Shown piece by piece: positions 7,748 to 18,154 of a stretch of 64,000 nt of DNA (the first letter of the stretch is position 1; every line of letters begins with the position of its first letter). A program made the position numbers and the translations under genes. This stretch comes from Luteibacter sp. (GTDB lineage: Bacteria; Pseudomonadota; Gammaproteobacteria; Xanthomonadales; Rhodanobacteraceae), in contig NZ_WNDO01000016.1 in NCBI RefSeq assembly GCF_009912395.1, positions 61,146 through 125,145 on the forward strand, given 5' to 3'. The notes below the pieces were generated by a model. It saw only the letters and a list, made by a program, of their open reading frames with translations. It was not told where the DNA came from and searched no databases.

Positions 7748-9000
7748 AGGCGCACCTGCAAGCCGTCGGCGAGCGAGCGGCGATAGGCAATCCAACCGGG
7801 AATGCAACCTGCGAGCACGCCCATCGCGAAGATCGCCGCCAGCAACACGCCTTCATGAAGCGAGGGCACGATGTCGATCGAGAGCCCGGCCTGCAGCAGC
7901 AAGGCATCACGCGCCAGCACGGACACCAGCGACAGCAGTAGAACGCCGATCACGCACCCCGCCAGCGTCAGCAAAGCGCTTTCCATCACCAGCAGCCCGA
8001 ACACGGTGCGCACCGAGGCGCCGACCGCGCGTAACACCGCCATCTCGCGCCGACGTTCGTCGAGCATGCCGAGCAAGGCGGTGAGCATGCCGCACATGCC
8101 CACCAGAAGAACCATCGCGCTCACGATGCGCAAAGCACCCTCCGCCGTACCGACCAAGCGCCATAGCTCGCCCAAGGCCACGCCCGGCAGCACGGCAAGC
8201 AAGGGCTCTTCGTCGTAGTCGTTGAGCGCGCGCTGCACCGCGAAGACGGACAACCGCGACTTCAGGCCAACCAGGCAGGCGGTGATTGCGCGAGGCGTGA
8301 GGTCCATGTGTCGCGCCTGGTCGGCACTGGTGGCCATGCCCGGCAAGCGCACGCCTGCGCGCCAGTCGACATGGATCGCCTCGATGGCTTCCAGGCTCAC
8401 CGCGATCGAGGCATCCACCGGCGTGCCCGTCGGCGCGAGGATACCCTTGATGCGGAACGGCTTGTCGGCATGCAACGAGGCGCTGGTCGCGGCCACGCCG
8501 TGCGCCAGCACGATGCGATCGCCGACATGATAGCCAAGGCGATGAGCCACCTCGGCGCCGATCACCGCATCGTAGAGGTCGTCGAACGGCCCACCCTGGT
8601 CGAAACGCAGGGCGCGACCACCGCCATAGTGGTAATGCTCGAAGAACGCCGATGTCGTGCCGGTAACGCGGAATCCGCGATGCGAGTCGCCCAGCGACAA
8701 CGGCACCGTCCACGCGACTTCCGGCATGGCGCGGATGTCCTGGTAGGTTTTCCAGGTGATGTTGTTGGTCGCCTCGCCCACGTGAAACACGGCGTAAAGC
8801 AGCAGGTTCACCGGCCCCGAACGCGCACCCACCAGCAGGTCGGTGCCCGACACGGTGCTGGCGAATCCTTCGCGCGCGTCCGTGCGGACACGCTCCACGC
8901 CAAGCACGAGGAACACACTGAGCGCGATGGTCAGCACGGTGAGGACGACGCCTGCGCGTCGTTGGCGCAGGCTCTTCAGCGTGAGGCGGAACAGGTTCAT
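7744..9000 (-). CDS. ABC transporter permease, FtsX/MacB type
   Basis: A 418-residue inner-membrane permease. It has one N-terminal helix (VVLTVLTIALSVFLVLGV), a long periplasmic MacB-like core domain at about residues 40-260, and three C-terminal helices starting near IVSAMVLLVGMCGMLTALLG and including the FtsX-type ERRREMAVLRAVGAS. Such permeases act with an ATPase in mechanotransmission or envelope transport rather than classical import. It overlaps the ATPase stop by 1 base and the next gene start by 4. Its place in a Zur-controlled operon suggests zinc mobilisation in the periplasm, which is an inference. Confidence 0.88.
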   Translation of the reverse strand: MNLFRLTLKSLRQRRAGVVLTVLTIALSVFLVLGVERVRTDAREGFASTVSGTDLLVGARSGPVNLLLYAVFHVGEATNNITWKTYQDIRAMPEVAWTVPLSLGDSHRGFRVTGTTSAFFEHYHYGGGRALRFDQGGPFDDLYDAVIGAEVAHRLGYHVGDRIVLAHGVAATSASLHADKPFRIKGILAPTGTPVDASIAVSLEAIEAIHVDWRAGVRLPGMATSADQARHMDLTPRAITACLVGLKSRLSVFAVQRALNDYDEEPLLAVLPGVALGELWRLVGTAEGALRIVSAMVLLVGMCGMLTALLGMLDERRREMAVLRAVGASVRTVFGLLVMESALLTLAGCVIGVLLLSLVSVLARDALLLQAGLSIDIVPSLHEGVLLAAIFAMGVLAGCIPGWIAYRRSLADGLQVRL

Positions 9001-9710
9001 CAGGCTTCGATTCCTTGCGCCGACGAGCCGAGCGTCACCGCGCGATCGAAATGCCGGGCCAGGCTCATGTCATGACTGACGAAGACCACCCCCGTACCGT
9101 GCCGCGCACATTCCGCGAGGAGCAGGTGCAGGAACGCATCGCGACTGCGGCCATCGAGCGCCGATGTCGGCTCGTCCGCGAGCAATAGCTCGGGACCGCC
9201 AATCAGCGCGCGTGCTGCCGCCACGCGCTGCTGTTGACCGACACTCAGCTCGTGGGTGCGCGCGCGACGTATGGCATCGCCATCGAGATCCAGCGCCTGC
9301 AGCAACCGCACGGCCTCCATGCGCAGCGACGAGGGAACGCCACCCGCACGGCGGCGACGCGCTTTCGACCAGGCGCAGCCCATGAGCACGTTCTCCACCG
9401 GATCGAGAAAGGGCAGCAGGTTGAATTGCTGGAAGATGTAGCCGACGTGGTCGGCGCGAAAGCGGTCGCGCGCTCCCGGCCTCATCGACGAAAGCCCCTG
9501 CCCCATCAAGACGACATCCCCGGACGCCGCCCGCAGCACACCCGCCATGAGCCCCAGCAAGGTGCTCTTGCCACTGCCGCTGGGGCCGCAAAGGAAAAGC
9601 CGTTCATTCTGCGCGACATCGAAGTCGTCGATCACGAGCGTGCGTGCGGCCTTGGGCCACGCGTAACGCAGGCCATGGCAGCCAACGAGAGAACCTGTCG
9701 CCGGGTTCAT
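9000..9710 (-). CDS. ABC transporter ATP-binding protein
   Basis: A 236-residue ATPase with Walker A GPSGSGKST, Q-loop in YIFQQFNLLPFLDPVENV, signature LSVGQQQRVAAARAL, Walker B LLLADEP, D-loop SALD, and switch His in VFVSHD. All catalytic elements are present. It belongs to the MacB/LolD-like group that pairs with FtsX-type permeases, and the partner is the next gene. It overlaps the end of the zrgA-like gene by 4 bases (ATGA). The zinc link is inferred from the operator upstream of the operon. Confidence 0.9.
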   Translation of the reverse strand: MNPATGSLVGCHGLRYAWPKAARTLVIDDFDVAQNERLFLCGPSGSGKSTLLGLMAGVLRAASGDVVLMGQGLSSMRPGARDRFRADHVGYIFQQFNLLPFLDPVENVLMGCAWSKARRRRAGGVPSSLRMEAVRLLQALDLDGDAIRRARTHELSVGQQQRVAAARALIGGPELLLADEPTSALDGRSRDAFLHLLLAECARHGTGVVFVSHDMSLARHFDRAVTLGSSAQGIEA

Positions 9711-10231
9711 GGCTTGATGTCGACCCTTACGACACCGCGTTCCAGCACCTGCTCGCCCCCGCCGGATGACGACACCACGTCGACTACGATGCGCTGCACC
9801 GAGGGAAAGGCCTCGACCAGGCGAATATCCAGCGCGTCGAGCTTCGTCATGTCGGCGCAGCTGAAGTCATAGGTGGCGTCCACATTGGCGTGTCCGCCGG
9901 TGGGCACGCCTTGCAACGCAGGCGCGGAGACATTCGCCCCGAGCAAGCGGCATCCGGCACGCTTCGCCGGCTCCAGCCAGTGCGCCGCCTTCAAGGTGGC
10001 GATGGCATGGGCAAGCGTTCGTTTCTCGGCGTCGCTGGTCGGCGGATGCTCGAATCCCACCGCGTCGTGCCCGGGTACATGCAGGCCGACCTGCAAGTGG
10101 TCGCCGTCGATGGCGACATCGACCGTCGCCTGTCCATGTACATGGGCCCCCAGATGTCGTTCGGCGGCGAACGATGGCCCAGCGATAGAGAAGGAACAGG
10201 CAAGGACGAGGAACAGGTTATGGCGCGACAT
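9707..10231 (-). CDS. DUF2796 / ZrgA-family periplasmic zinc-uptake protein
   Basis: A 174-residue protein with a signal peptide (residues 1-22, ending PSFAA) and the DUF2796 signature HLGAHVHGQATVDVAIDGDHLQVGLHVPG near the mature N-terminus, rich in His for metal binding. The ATG at 10231 is preferred over 10282 because it opens the signal peptide and lies downstream of the zinc-type operator at 10248-10266. ZrgA-type proteins in Vibrio and PA4063 in Pseudomonas are induced by zinc starvation. It is the first gene of the five-gene unit running to 6282. Confidence 0.85.
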   Translation of the reverse strand: MSRHNLFLVLACSFSIAGPSFAAERHLGAHVHGQATVDVAIDGDHLQVGLHVPGHDAVGFEHPPTSDAEKRTLAHAIATLKAAHWLEPAKRAGCRLLGANVSAPALQGVPTGGHANVDATYDFSCADMTKLDALDIRLVEAFPSVQRIVVDVVSSSGGGEQVLERGVVRVDIKP

Positions 10232-10247
10232 GGGCGATCTCCAACTT

Positions 10248-10266
10248 ATTGTTACGTTATAACAAT
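10248..10266. promoter_or_regulatory. Zur-type operator upstream of the zrgA-like gene
   Basis: ATTGTTACGTTATAACAAT: 7-base arms ATTGTTA/TAACAAT around CGTTA. It fits the proteobacterial Zur core TGTTATA-N-TATAACA apart from the first-half CG. It lies 17 bases before the ATG at 10231. Confidence 0.75.
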
Positions 10267-10291
10267 GCTGTCGTAGCAACAACCCGCAAGT

Positions 10292-10666
10292 TCATGGGGC
10301 TCCGGCCACGGGATCACCCTGGTGTCGCAGCAACCAGCGTTTGCACGACATCGCTCCCGTCATGGCAAGCACGAGCAAGGCGACGAACATCGCGACCCAC
10401 GAAAGGAGCGACCAGAAAAAGGGTTTGTGCAAAGGGAGGGAGGGAGCGACGGCGACCGGCCGAGACGTCCGGATCGACGCGTCATTCGACGGGGCATACT
10501 GTGCGGGCCGGCTCGGTTGTACGGCCGCGATCCTTCGCTCAGGGGATTCGGCGAGGTTTGGCAAGACGGGACTCGCACAGGACGACCACGCTGCCGCCAT
10601 CACGATCACACCCAGCCCGATACGCTTGACCGCTCTCGCGGAAAGCGCCTTGCACCTCGAACGCAT
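10292..10666 (-). CDS. Small membrane protein under its own Zur-type box
   Basis: A 124-residue protein of no family I recognise. It has an N-terminal hydrophobic stretch (IGLGVIVMAAAWSSCASP), a Ser/Pro/Arg-rich middle, and a strong C-terminal helix (SLLSWVAMFVALLVLAMTGA) followed by CKRWLLRHQGD. Its start lies about 28 bases from the perfect palindrome at 10695-10715, and its end lies between the two zinc-type operators. It is therefore likely a zinc-repressed gene with its own promoter. It could serve the neighbouring ABC system or be a separate starvation protein. No cofactor motif is visible. Confidence 0.6.
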   Translation of the reverse strand: MRSRCKALSARAVKRIGLGVIVMAAAWSSCASPVLPNLAESPERRIAAVQPSRPAQYAPSNDASIRTSRPVAVAPSLPLHKPFFWSLLSWVAMFVALLVLAMTGAMSCKRWLLRHQGDPVAGAP

Positions 10667-10694
10667 CTCGCACCTGCCCGATGACAGCTCTTTG

Positions 10695-10715
10695 TTTTGT
10701 TATATTATAACAAAA
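10695..10715. promoter_or_regulatory. Perfect 21-bp Zur-type palindrome
   Basis: Arms TTTTGTTATA (10695-10704) and TATAACAAAA (10706-10715) are exact complements around a central T. This is a strong match to the Zur box core, just upstream of the 124-residue membrane protein gene. Confidence 0.85.
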
Positions 10716-10784
10716 ACGACGTGATCGAAAGAAGTGCGCTTTTTAGAGAAAAAAACGTAGGGATTCAACGCAAACCGGAGCCTG

Positions 10785-11111
10785 TCAGGCCGAGGCTTCC
10801 CCGTCATCGCCAGTGACGGCGGTGAGGACCGCCTGGTGCATGGCCTTGCTGACGTCCTCGATCATGAGGGCAACGGCCAGGAGACGGCCGTGCGGGACAT
10901 CGGCGTCACGCCAACCGGAAAGCGCTTCGACCAGTCGTACGGCGACACCCTGCAGCTCGTCCAGACCCATGTCGCGGGCATGCAGGCAGATGAGATGACC
11001 GCGGAAGGCGGCCTCTTCGAAATCGGCGTCGCGGAACGCGTCGACCAGGCCACGCGTGTCGTCGTGTAGCCGTTCAAGTTGTCGATGCGAGACGTCGACC
11101 GGTGTCGTCAT
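10785..11111 (-). CDS. Hypothetical cytoplasmic protein, 108 residues
   Basis: From the ATG at 11111 the product is a soluble, largely helical, acidic protein of 108 residues (HRQLERLHDDTRGLVDAFRDADFEEAAFRGHLICLHARDM...). A longer frame to 11399 exists, but its N-terminal part is low-quality coding sequence overlapping the divergent gene. I do not recognise a family. It lies upstream of the Zur-type palindrome on the same strand, so it is probably outside the zinc regulon. Confidence 0.6.
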   Translation of the reverse strand: MTTPVDVSHRQLERLHDDTRGLVDAFRDADFEEAAFRGHLICLHARDMGLDELQGVAVRLVEALSGWRDADVPHGRLLAVALMIEDVSKAMHQAVLTAVTGDDGEASA

Positions 11112-11304
11112 GAGCCTGTATCCGTTCCTTTTCGTCGGGTATCCGTGCAGCTTGCCGAGCTTTTCCTGCCGAATATGCCGACCGGCGCACATTTGGCGTA
11201 TTTGATCCCAGACGACCGTGGACGCTGCGTGAAGCCGGGCCCTATGCTTCGCGCAGGGGGCACACCCATGGCCCGACCGCGTTCCGCTAGCGAGGCGTAC
11301 CGTC

Positions 11305-11640
11305 GTGGCACAGTCGATATCGACCAAGAACATCATGCATGTGCGTCCGTCGCACTTCGCGTCCGCCGTCGCGACAGGCGTCGCCGTTACCGGTCCCACC
11401 GACGACGGCTTCGTGCACCTGCACTTCTACCGAGAGGTGCAGCGCGTCACGCACGATGCCGTACCCAGCCGTTCCGGCGAGCCCAACGAACTCGAACTGG
11501 CCTGGGGTCACGCCACCGCGAACATCCATCTCCAGCGCGAGGAAGTCGCGGTGATCTCGATTCCCGTGGGCCGCCTGCCCTTCGTGGGCACCGCCCTGAA
11601 CAAGGCGGTGCGCTTCGTCGCCTCGCTCAAGCGCGGCTGA
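11305..11640 (+). CDS. Hypothetical protein, 111 residues
   Basis: The start is a GTG at 11305 preceded by GAGG nine bases upstream. The product has no signal peptide or membrane helix and alternates beta-type stretches (GFVHLHFYREVQRV, NIHLQREEVAVISIPV). It ends one base before the stop of the convergent CPA1 antiporter. The composition and the DGFVHLHFYRE...EEVAVISIP layout are compatible with a small all-beta protein, but I cannot place it in a family. Confidence 0.6.
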   Translation: MAQSISTKNIMHVRPSHFASAVATGVAVTGPTDDGFVHLHFYREVQRVTHDAVPSRSGEPNELELAWGHATANIHLQREEVAVISIPVGRLPFVGTALNKAVRFVASLKRG

Positions 11641-11641
11641 T

Positions 11642-13234
11642 TCAGGGGCTCTGCCTGTCGTTTTCCGCCGAGATCTGCTGCAGGTCGAGATCGCGCTCGA
11701 TGTAGTGAAGCAATTCGTCGTGGATGCGTCCTGCGCGATGCAAGCGCAGCAGTTCCGTGCGTCCCGCCGCGATGGCGGCCAGTATCACGTCGTAATGTGA
11801 TTCACGGCCACCGGTGTGGTTCTGCGGGGCGGCGGCATAGCGCTCGGCGATACCGACACGGTACGAGTACTGCTCAAGCAGGCGCGGATGGATGAGGTTG
11901 CCCGCCTCGTCATAGGCGCGTGCGCGAACCGCATCCAACTGAGCGGTGTCGATGAGCACCGACGCCTGGGCCTCGTTGAGATGCTGGGTGTCCTCGTGCG
12001 TCGCCCGATCGAGTCCCAGCCAGCGAATCACGGGCGCCATGGTGCCGCCCTGCACCACCACCGTCACGAGGATCACGGCGAACGCGGCGGCCAGCGTGAG
12101 ATCGCGACCGGGCATCTGTTCGGGCAAGGACAGCGCGATGGCCAGGGTAACCACGCCGCGCATCCCCGCCCAGCTCAGCAGGAAGGACGCACGCGGCGAT
12201 GGCGGCAATGGCTTGCGACCCACCAGGCGGCCCAGGGGCACGCGCAGGTAATCGGTGGCGTAGACCCAGACGAAGCGAGAAAGGATCACCGCGCCGAGCA
12301 CCGCCAGGATCGGCAGCCCCAGTTGGTCCAGCGTGGCACCCAGGCCACCCAGCCGTTCGACCACGCCGCGCAGCGAGAAGCCGATCAGGATGAAGACCAG
12401 CGCTTCGAGCAGGAAGATCATCACCGCCCAGAACGACGTGCCACGCACGCGCACGTTCGCCGAGAACACGTCGTGCTGGTACCAGCCGAAGATGATGCCC
12501 GTGGTGACGGTGGCCATTACACCGGACACGTGCACGCTTTCGCCACCGATGTACGCGGCCCAGGGTGATAGGCAGGACGCCGTGATGGCGAGAAAGATGT
12601 GATCGATGCGACGGAGCACCCAGACCAGCACGAAGCCGACCACCGCGCCGACGGCGATACCGCCCAGCGCGAGACCCGCGAAGCTCAGCACCGCACCCTG
12701 GAAGCTGAAGGCGCCCGTCAACGCGGCCACGACGGCGAAGCGGAACAGCACCAGGCCCGTCGCATCGTTCAGCAGGCTCTCGCCTTCCAGCAACACCATC
12801 AGCCGGCGCGGCAGCCTGACCTTGCCCAGCACCGCCTTGGCGGCCACGGCATCCGGTGGCGACACCACCGCACCCAGCGCGAAACAGGCAGCCCAGGGCA
12901 GCGAGGGCAACACCCAATGCACCACGGCGCCCACCGCGAAGGTGGTGAAGATCACCGCGCCCACCGCCAGCCACAGGATGCCGCCGAGATAGCGTCGGAA
13001 GTCCGACCACACGGTATAGAACGCGCCGTCCTGCAGCAGCGGGGGCAGAAACACGATCAGCACCAGCTCCGGATCGAACGTCACCGCTGGCACGCCGGGA
13101 AGGAAGGCGATGCCGATGCCGCCGGCCAGCAACGCGGCGGCGGTAGGCAGGCGCAGACGCCGGGCGATCAGTTCCAGCGCAAGGATGGCGACCAGCAGGA
13201 TGAGGATGAACTTGAAGGTTTCGGTGGAAGACAT
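11642..13234 (-). CDS. Na+/H+ antiporter, CPA1/NhaP family
   Basis: A 530-residue integral membrane protein with about 12 helices over residues 1-400 and a soluble C-terminal tail of about 120 residues. CPA1 hallmarks are SPPDAVAA and GESLLNDATGLV, which hold the acidic ion-binding residues, and the late WAGMRGVVTLAIALSLP. It should exchange Na+ or K+ for protons across the inner membrane for pH and salt homeostasis. The tail (SYRVGIAERYAA...) is probably regulatory. It stands alone, convergent with a small hypothetical gene. Confidence 0.92.
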   Translation of the reverse strand: MSSTETFKFILILLVAILALELIARRLRLPTAAALLAGGIGIAFLPGVPAVTFDPELVLIVFLPPLLQDGAFYTVWSDFRRYLGGILWLAVGAVIFTTFAVGAVVHWVLPSLPWAACFALGAVVSPPDAVAAKAVLGKVRLPRRLMVLLEGESLLNDATGLVLFRFAVVAALTGAFSFQGAVLSFAGLALGGIAVGAVVGFVLVWVLRRIDHIFLAITASCLSPWAAYIGGESVHVSGVMATVTTGIIFGWYQHDVFSANVRVRGTSFWAVMIFLLEALVFILIGFSLRGVVERLGGLGATLDQLGLPILAVLGAVILSRFVWVYATDYLRVPLGRLVGRKPLPPSPRASFLLSWAGMRGVVTLAIALSLPEQMPGRDLTLAAAFAVILVTVVVQGGTMAPVIRWLGLDRATHEDTQHLNEAQASVLIDTAQLDAVRARAYDEAGNLIHPRLLEQYSYRVGIAERYAAAPQNHTGGRESHYDVILAAIAAGRTELLRLHRAGRIHDELLHYIERDLDLQQISAENDRQSP

Positions 13235-13352
13235 GGATCGCCCCTGGACGCGTTACTCAGGGGCAAGCATAGGCGAACATCCATTTCGCATGTGCAATAC
13301 GCACAACCACGCGTGCCACAGGCTTGCCATTCCTTAGCTTCGGATCGACGCC

Positions 13353-13640
13353 ATGCCCCTTCGCACCCTGGCCTTTCTCGCTTTGCTGCCGTTCGCGTCG
13401 GTCGCCACCGACGCTCCCCAGGGGACACTGGACGGCCATGCCGCACCGAACACCCAGGTCGTGGTGATCGCCGATGGCGGCGCCATGGTCGGCGTGATGT
13501 CGGATGACCATGGGCATTTCATCGTCAAGGACCTCGCACCAGGTCAATACGATGTGGCGACCAAGGGCGACGAACGCCATGCGCGCGGCGCACCGATCAT
13601 CGCCGGGCGCACCACCACCATCGACCTCACATCACCCTAA
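13353..13640 (+). CDS. Small secreted protein with carboxypeptidase-regulatory-like domain
   Basis: 95 residues with a signal peptide (PLRTLAFLALLPFASVATD), then one beta-sandwich repeat of the carboxypeptidase-regulatory type (TLDGHAAPNTQVVVIAD, DDHGHFIVKDLAPGQYDV). Such domains are usually parts of larger surface proteins; here it stands alone in the periplasm. The 3' end overlaps the convergent VOC gene by 4 bases. Function unknown. Confidence 0.75.
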   Translation: MPLRTLAFLALLPFASVATDAPQGTLDGHAAPNTQVVVIADGGAMVGVMSDDHGHFIVKDLAPGQYDVATKGDERHARGAPIIAGRTTTIDLTSP

Positions 13641-14356
13641 TAGGCGACCATCCGCCGCGACTGCGCCAGCCATGCCATGTCGTCGGGTACGGCGCCGGTC
13701 AAGGTCCAGCCCAGGCCGTCGACGACCCGGCTCTCTGGCAGCACGCCGTCCAGGGTCGCCGAGACGCCATTCGCACCGGGTGGTTGGCGTAGCTCGGGAA
13801 ACCAGAGGCGATCTCGGTCCACGACGATGAGCAAGCCCTCGTGCGTGCCCATGGGAGTGAACACATCGGAGATCTCGCCAAAGGGCGCGATGCCCATGCG
13901 GGTCACCAGCGAGCGGACCAGACCGGGCACATCGGCCGTCGGCAGGCCCAGTTCGCTCACGCAGGCGATCTCGCGGCCGTGGAACGGCGCGCCTCCGGGG
14001 CCATCGAGCGCAAGAGGGTGTCGCGCAATCAGCTCCAGTACCGAGCCATGCGGGCCGGCGAAGTACACCGAATCCGATTGCCATGCGCCATCCAGATGGA
14101 AGCGTTCCTCGCCCATGGGATCGCGCAGCAGCATCGCCCGCTCGGCCACCCAGGCACACGCGGCGGCGAAACGGTTGCGCGGGATGTTGAACGCGAGGTG
14201 GACACTACCCGTGACGTCGAACGCAGGAACGATGTCGATCCTTGTCCAACCGACCTGCACGGTATGGTCGAGGGTCCGCAGCTGCATGACGTCGCGGAAG
14301 AACGCGAGGCAGGCGGCCACGTCGATGGAAGGCAGCGTGATCCGGGTGAGGCGCAT
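13637..14356 (-). CDS. VOC (glyoxalase/dioxygenase) superfamily protein
   Basis: A 239-residue protein with two tandem beta-alpha-beta-beta-beta units typical of the vicinal oxygen chelate fold: [24 protein letters not shown] near the start, and a second unit after about residue 120 ([20 protein letters not shown]). Possible metal ligands include a His near VHLAFN and Glu in VLELIAR. The ATG at 14356 is chosen because it begins the first VOC strand. Substrate unknown; possible roles are resistance, isomerase or dioxygenase activity. Confidence 0.8.
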   Translation of the reverse strand: MRLTRITLPSIDVAACLAFFRDVMQLRTLDHTVQVGWTRIDIVPAFDVTGSVHLAFNIPRNRFAAACAWVAERAMLLRDPMGEERFHLDGAWQSDSVYFAGPHGSVLELIARHPLALDGPGGAPFHGREIACVSELGLPTADVPGLVRSLVTRMGIAPFGEISDVFTPMGTHEGLLIVVDRDRLWFPELRQPPGANGVSATLDGVLPESRVVDGLGWTLTGAVPDDMAWLAQSRRMVAY

Positions 14357-14506
14357 GGCGGGGCTCCATGAATCGGTGGGGTACCTGCATTGAACAACCT
14401 CAACCAAAGTTAAGGTCAAGCCCCCAAGCCCTGCCAGAAGTCACGATTTACCTGCCATGGGCGCTTTGCCAGACTCGACCCTTCGTTCCAGCCCAGGGGC
14501 TTCACC

Positions 14507-16492
<1,986 letters not shown>

Positions 16493-16505
16493 GGCTGGGA
16501 GGGGT

Positions 16506-16545
16506 TGTAGGCGTTTTCCTACACCAATTGCAGGATGCGCCTACA
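16506..16545. repeat. Nested inverted repeats after the CocE gene
   Basis: TGTAGGCG (16506-16513) can pair with CGCCTACA (16538-16545), and TGTAGG can also pair with CCTACA at 16518-16523 around CGTTTT. The two folds are mutually exclusive. Possible terminator of the CocE gene or a small dispersed palindrome. Confidence 0.4.
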
Positions 16546-16614
16546 GACCCCTACACCGTCCCGCCATAACGTCTTTCCCGCAGGATTCGCCTGCAATCCA
16601 CTAGGGGAAGTTGG

Positions 16615-17004
16615 ATGAAGATGATGATGAAGGGGTTCGTCATGGCCGCCGTGGTCGCCGCCTGTTTCGCCGGCACCGCGCAGGCCCGCCCGATCAACTC
16701 GCAGTCCGTAAAGTACCTGGATGAAGCCGGCAACTATGTCGGCCAGCAGTATCTTCTTTGTGACGGCCGCAGCGGTCACGGCGGCAATATCCACACGGCA
16801 TACAAGGTGGAAGAAACCGTCGTCTGCAACAGCAACGGTGCCGATCCGGGCTGGATCGTACCGAACACCATCGTTACCGCTTATACGTTGCCCGGCAACA
16901 TCAGCATCACCGCCGCCTGCAACACCGTGGATTGCGAAGGACAGTACGTACCGGAGGTTTCCATCCATCCGCATGGATGGACCTACACCACCGGTTGGCA
17001 GTAA
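16615..17004 (+). CDS. Small secreted protein, possibly DUF6289-like
   Basis: 129 residues with a signal peptide (MKMMMKGFVMAAVVAACFAGTAQA). The mature part has cysteines in YLLCDGRSGHGG, VVCNSN and CNTVDCEG, which could form disulfides in the periplasm. The start YLDEAGNYVGQQYLLCDG recalls the small secreted DUF6289 proteins common in Xanthomonadales, but the assignment is from memory. A good ribosome site (AGGGGAAG) precedes the ATG, and a strong terminator follows 11 bases after the stop. Confidence 0.65.
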   Translation: MKMMMKGFVMAAVVAACFAGTAQARPINSQSVKYLDEAGNYVGQQYLLCDGRSGHGGNIHTAYKVEETVVCNSNGADPGWIVPNTIVTAYTLPGNISITAACNTVDCEGQYVPEVSIHPHGWTYTTGWQ

Positions 17005-17015
17005 GCCTGCCATCG

Positions 17016-17045
17016 CGCCGGGAGCTACGCTCCCGGCGTTTCTTT
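17016..17045 (+). terminator. Rho-independent terminator
   Basis: CGCCGGGAGC (17016-17025) pairs exactly with GCTCCCGGCG (17029-17038), followed by TTTCTTT. It ends the secreted-protein gene and overlaps the stop codon of the convergent lipoprotein gene. Confidence 0.85.
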
Positions 17046-17372
17046 GACCGGCTTGCACGATGGGGACACGTGCCCCTCATCCGTACTGACACATTGGTCG
17101 AATCCCGCCGGCAACCCATCCATGCGGCGATGCTCCGCGGCCACTAGCGTGAACCGCCGCACCTCGGCCCCTTCGTGGAACACCGTGTAGTAGCACTTGC
17201 CGCTGCGACTTTCATTGCACGCGAATTCCGCCCGCCCCATCTCGACGCGGGTCACGCTATCCAGCGTCACGGCGCCATTTTCCTTCGACGACACGACAAT
17301 GCTGCGGTTCTGGGCATCGGTGCATCCGACCAGATTGAGCAGTCCGTAAAGCATGGCGATGAGCATACGCAT
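17025..17372 (-). CDS. Small lipoprotein
   Basis: 115 residues starting at ATG 17372 (RBS-like AGGAGAAT... on the minus strand). The signal MRMLIAMLYGLLNLVGC has a lipobox ending at Cys17. The mature part (SIVVSSKENGAVTLDSVTRVEMGRAEF, CYYTVFHEGAEVRRFTLVAAE) carries five cysteines and no family I recognise. It follows the LytTR regulator gene on the same strand after 14 bases, so the two may be co-transcribed. Its stop sits within the terminator hairpin shared with the convergent gene. Confidence 0.6.
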   Translation of the reverse strand: MRMLIAMLYGLLNLVGCTDAQNRSIVVSSKENGAVTLDSVTRVEMGRAEFACNESRSGKCYYTVFHEGAEVRRFTLVAAEHRRMDGLPAGFDQCVSTDEGHVSPSCKPVKETPGA

Positions 17373-17386
17373 AGGATTCTCCTTCG

Positions 17387-18154
17387 TCACATCGCGCGGA
17401 AGATGGACATGAATGGCTGACTGACACTGAGTGTCTCGGGCCGTCCACGCAGGCGCAGGCACCCTTTACCCGTATCGTCGCGCTCCACCGAGGACACCTG
17501 GCGCAGGTTGACGATCGTGGAACGATGGATCTGGCGAAATATCCGGGGATCGAGCTGGCGAAGCAGGTCACGGATAGGCCGGCTCAACAAAGCGTCGCCA
17601 TCGGCCGTGGCCACCAGCGTGTACTTGTTGTCGGCGCGGAAATACAGCACGTCCTCCACCAGAATCAGGCGCGTCGAGCGACCGGCACTCGCGGTGATCC
17701 AGGTGAGTGGCTCGTCGGACTGCTCGACGTAGCGCTCGAGCATGTCGCGCGCCACCTGAGCGCCTCGCTGCGCGTGGCTCGCAGCGTCGACCAGGCGACC
17801 TCGCAGGCGTGCCACCGTGTGCGCCAGTCGATCGGCGGTAACGGGCTTGAGCAGATAGTCGATGGCGCCGCGCTCGAAGGCGTCCACGGCGTACTGGTCG
17901 TAGGCGGTGATAAAGACGACCAGGGTGTGCGGACTCGCGTCCGCCGCCGCCGCGGCCACTTCCAGGCCGGTAAGTCCCGGCATGCGGATATCGAGAAACG
18001 CCACGTCGGGCTGGTGCGTGGCGATGGCTTCCAGAGCCGCGCCTCCGTCCTCGGCCACCTCGGCGATCTCAAGCTCCGGCCACGCCATCGCCAACTCACG
18101 CTGCAACGCGGCGCTGAGCAGCTTTTCGTCTTCGGCGACAATGCACTTAGCCAT
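17387..18154 (-). CDS. LytTR-family response regulator
   Basis: 255 residues. A CheY-type receiver occupies residues 1-125 with phosphoacceptor Asp55 (VAFLDIRMPG) and acidic pair E8/D9, Thr in FITAYD and Lys in LLKPV. A LytTR DNA-binding domain lies at about 150-250 (ILVEDVLYFRADNKYTLVATADG, FRQIHRSTIVNL). It overlaps the kinase gene upstream by 8 bases, so the pair is translated together. Targets are probably the neighbouring small secreted and lipoprotein genes or membrane functions, but this cannot be shown from the sequence. Confidence 0.92.
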   Translation of the reverse strand: MAKCIVAEDEKLLSAALQRELAMAWPELEIAEVAEDGGAALEAIATHQPDVAFLDIRMPGLTGLEVAAAAADASPHTLVVFITAYDQYAVDAFERGAIDYLLKPVTADRLAHTVARLRGRLVDAASHAQRGAQVARDMLERYVEQSDEPLTWITASAGRSTRLILVEDVLYFRADNKYTLVATADGDALLSRPIRDLLRQLDPRIFRQIHRSTIVNLRQVSSVERDDTGKGCLRLRGRPETLSVSQPFMSIFRAM

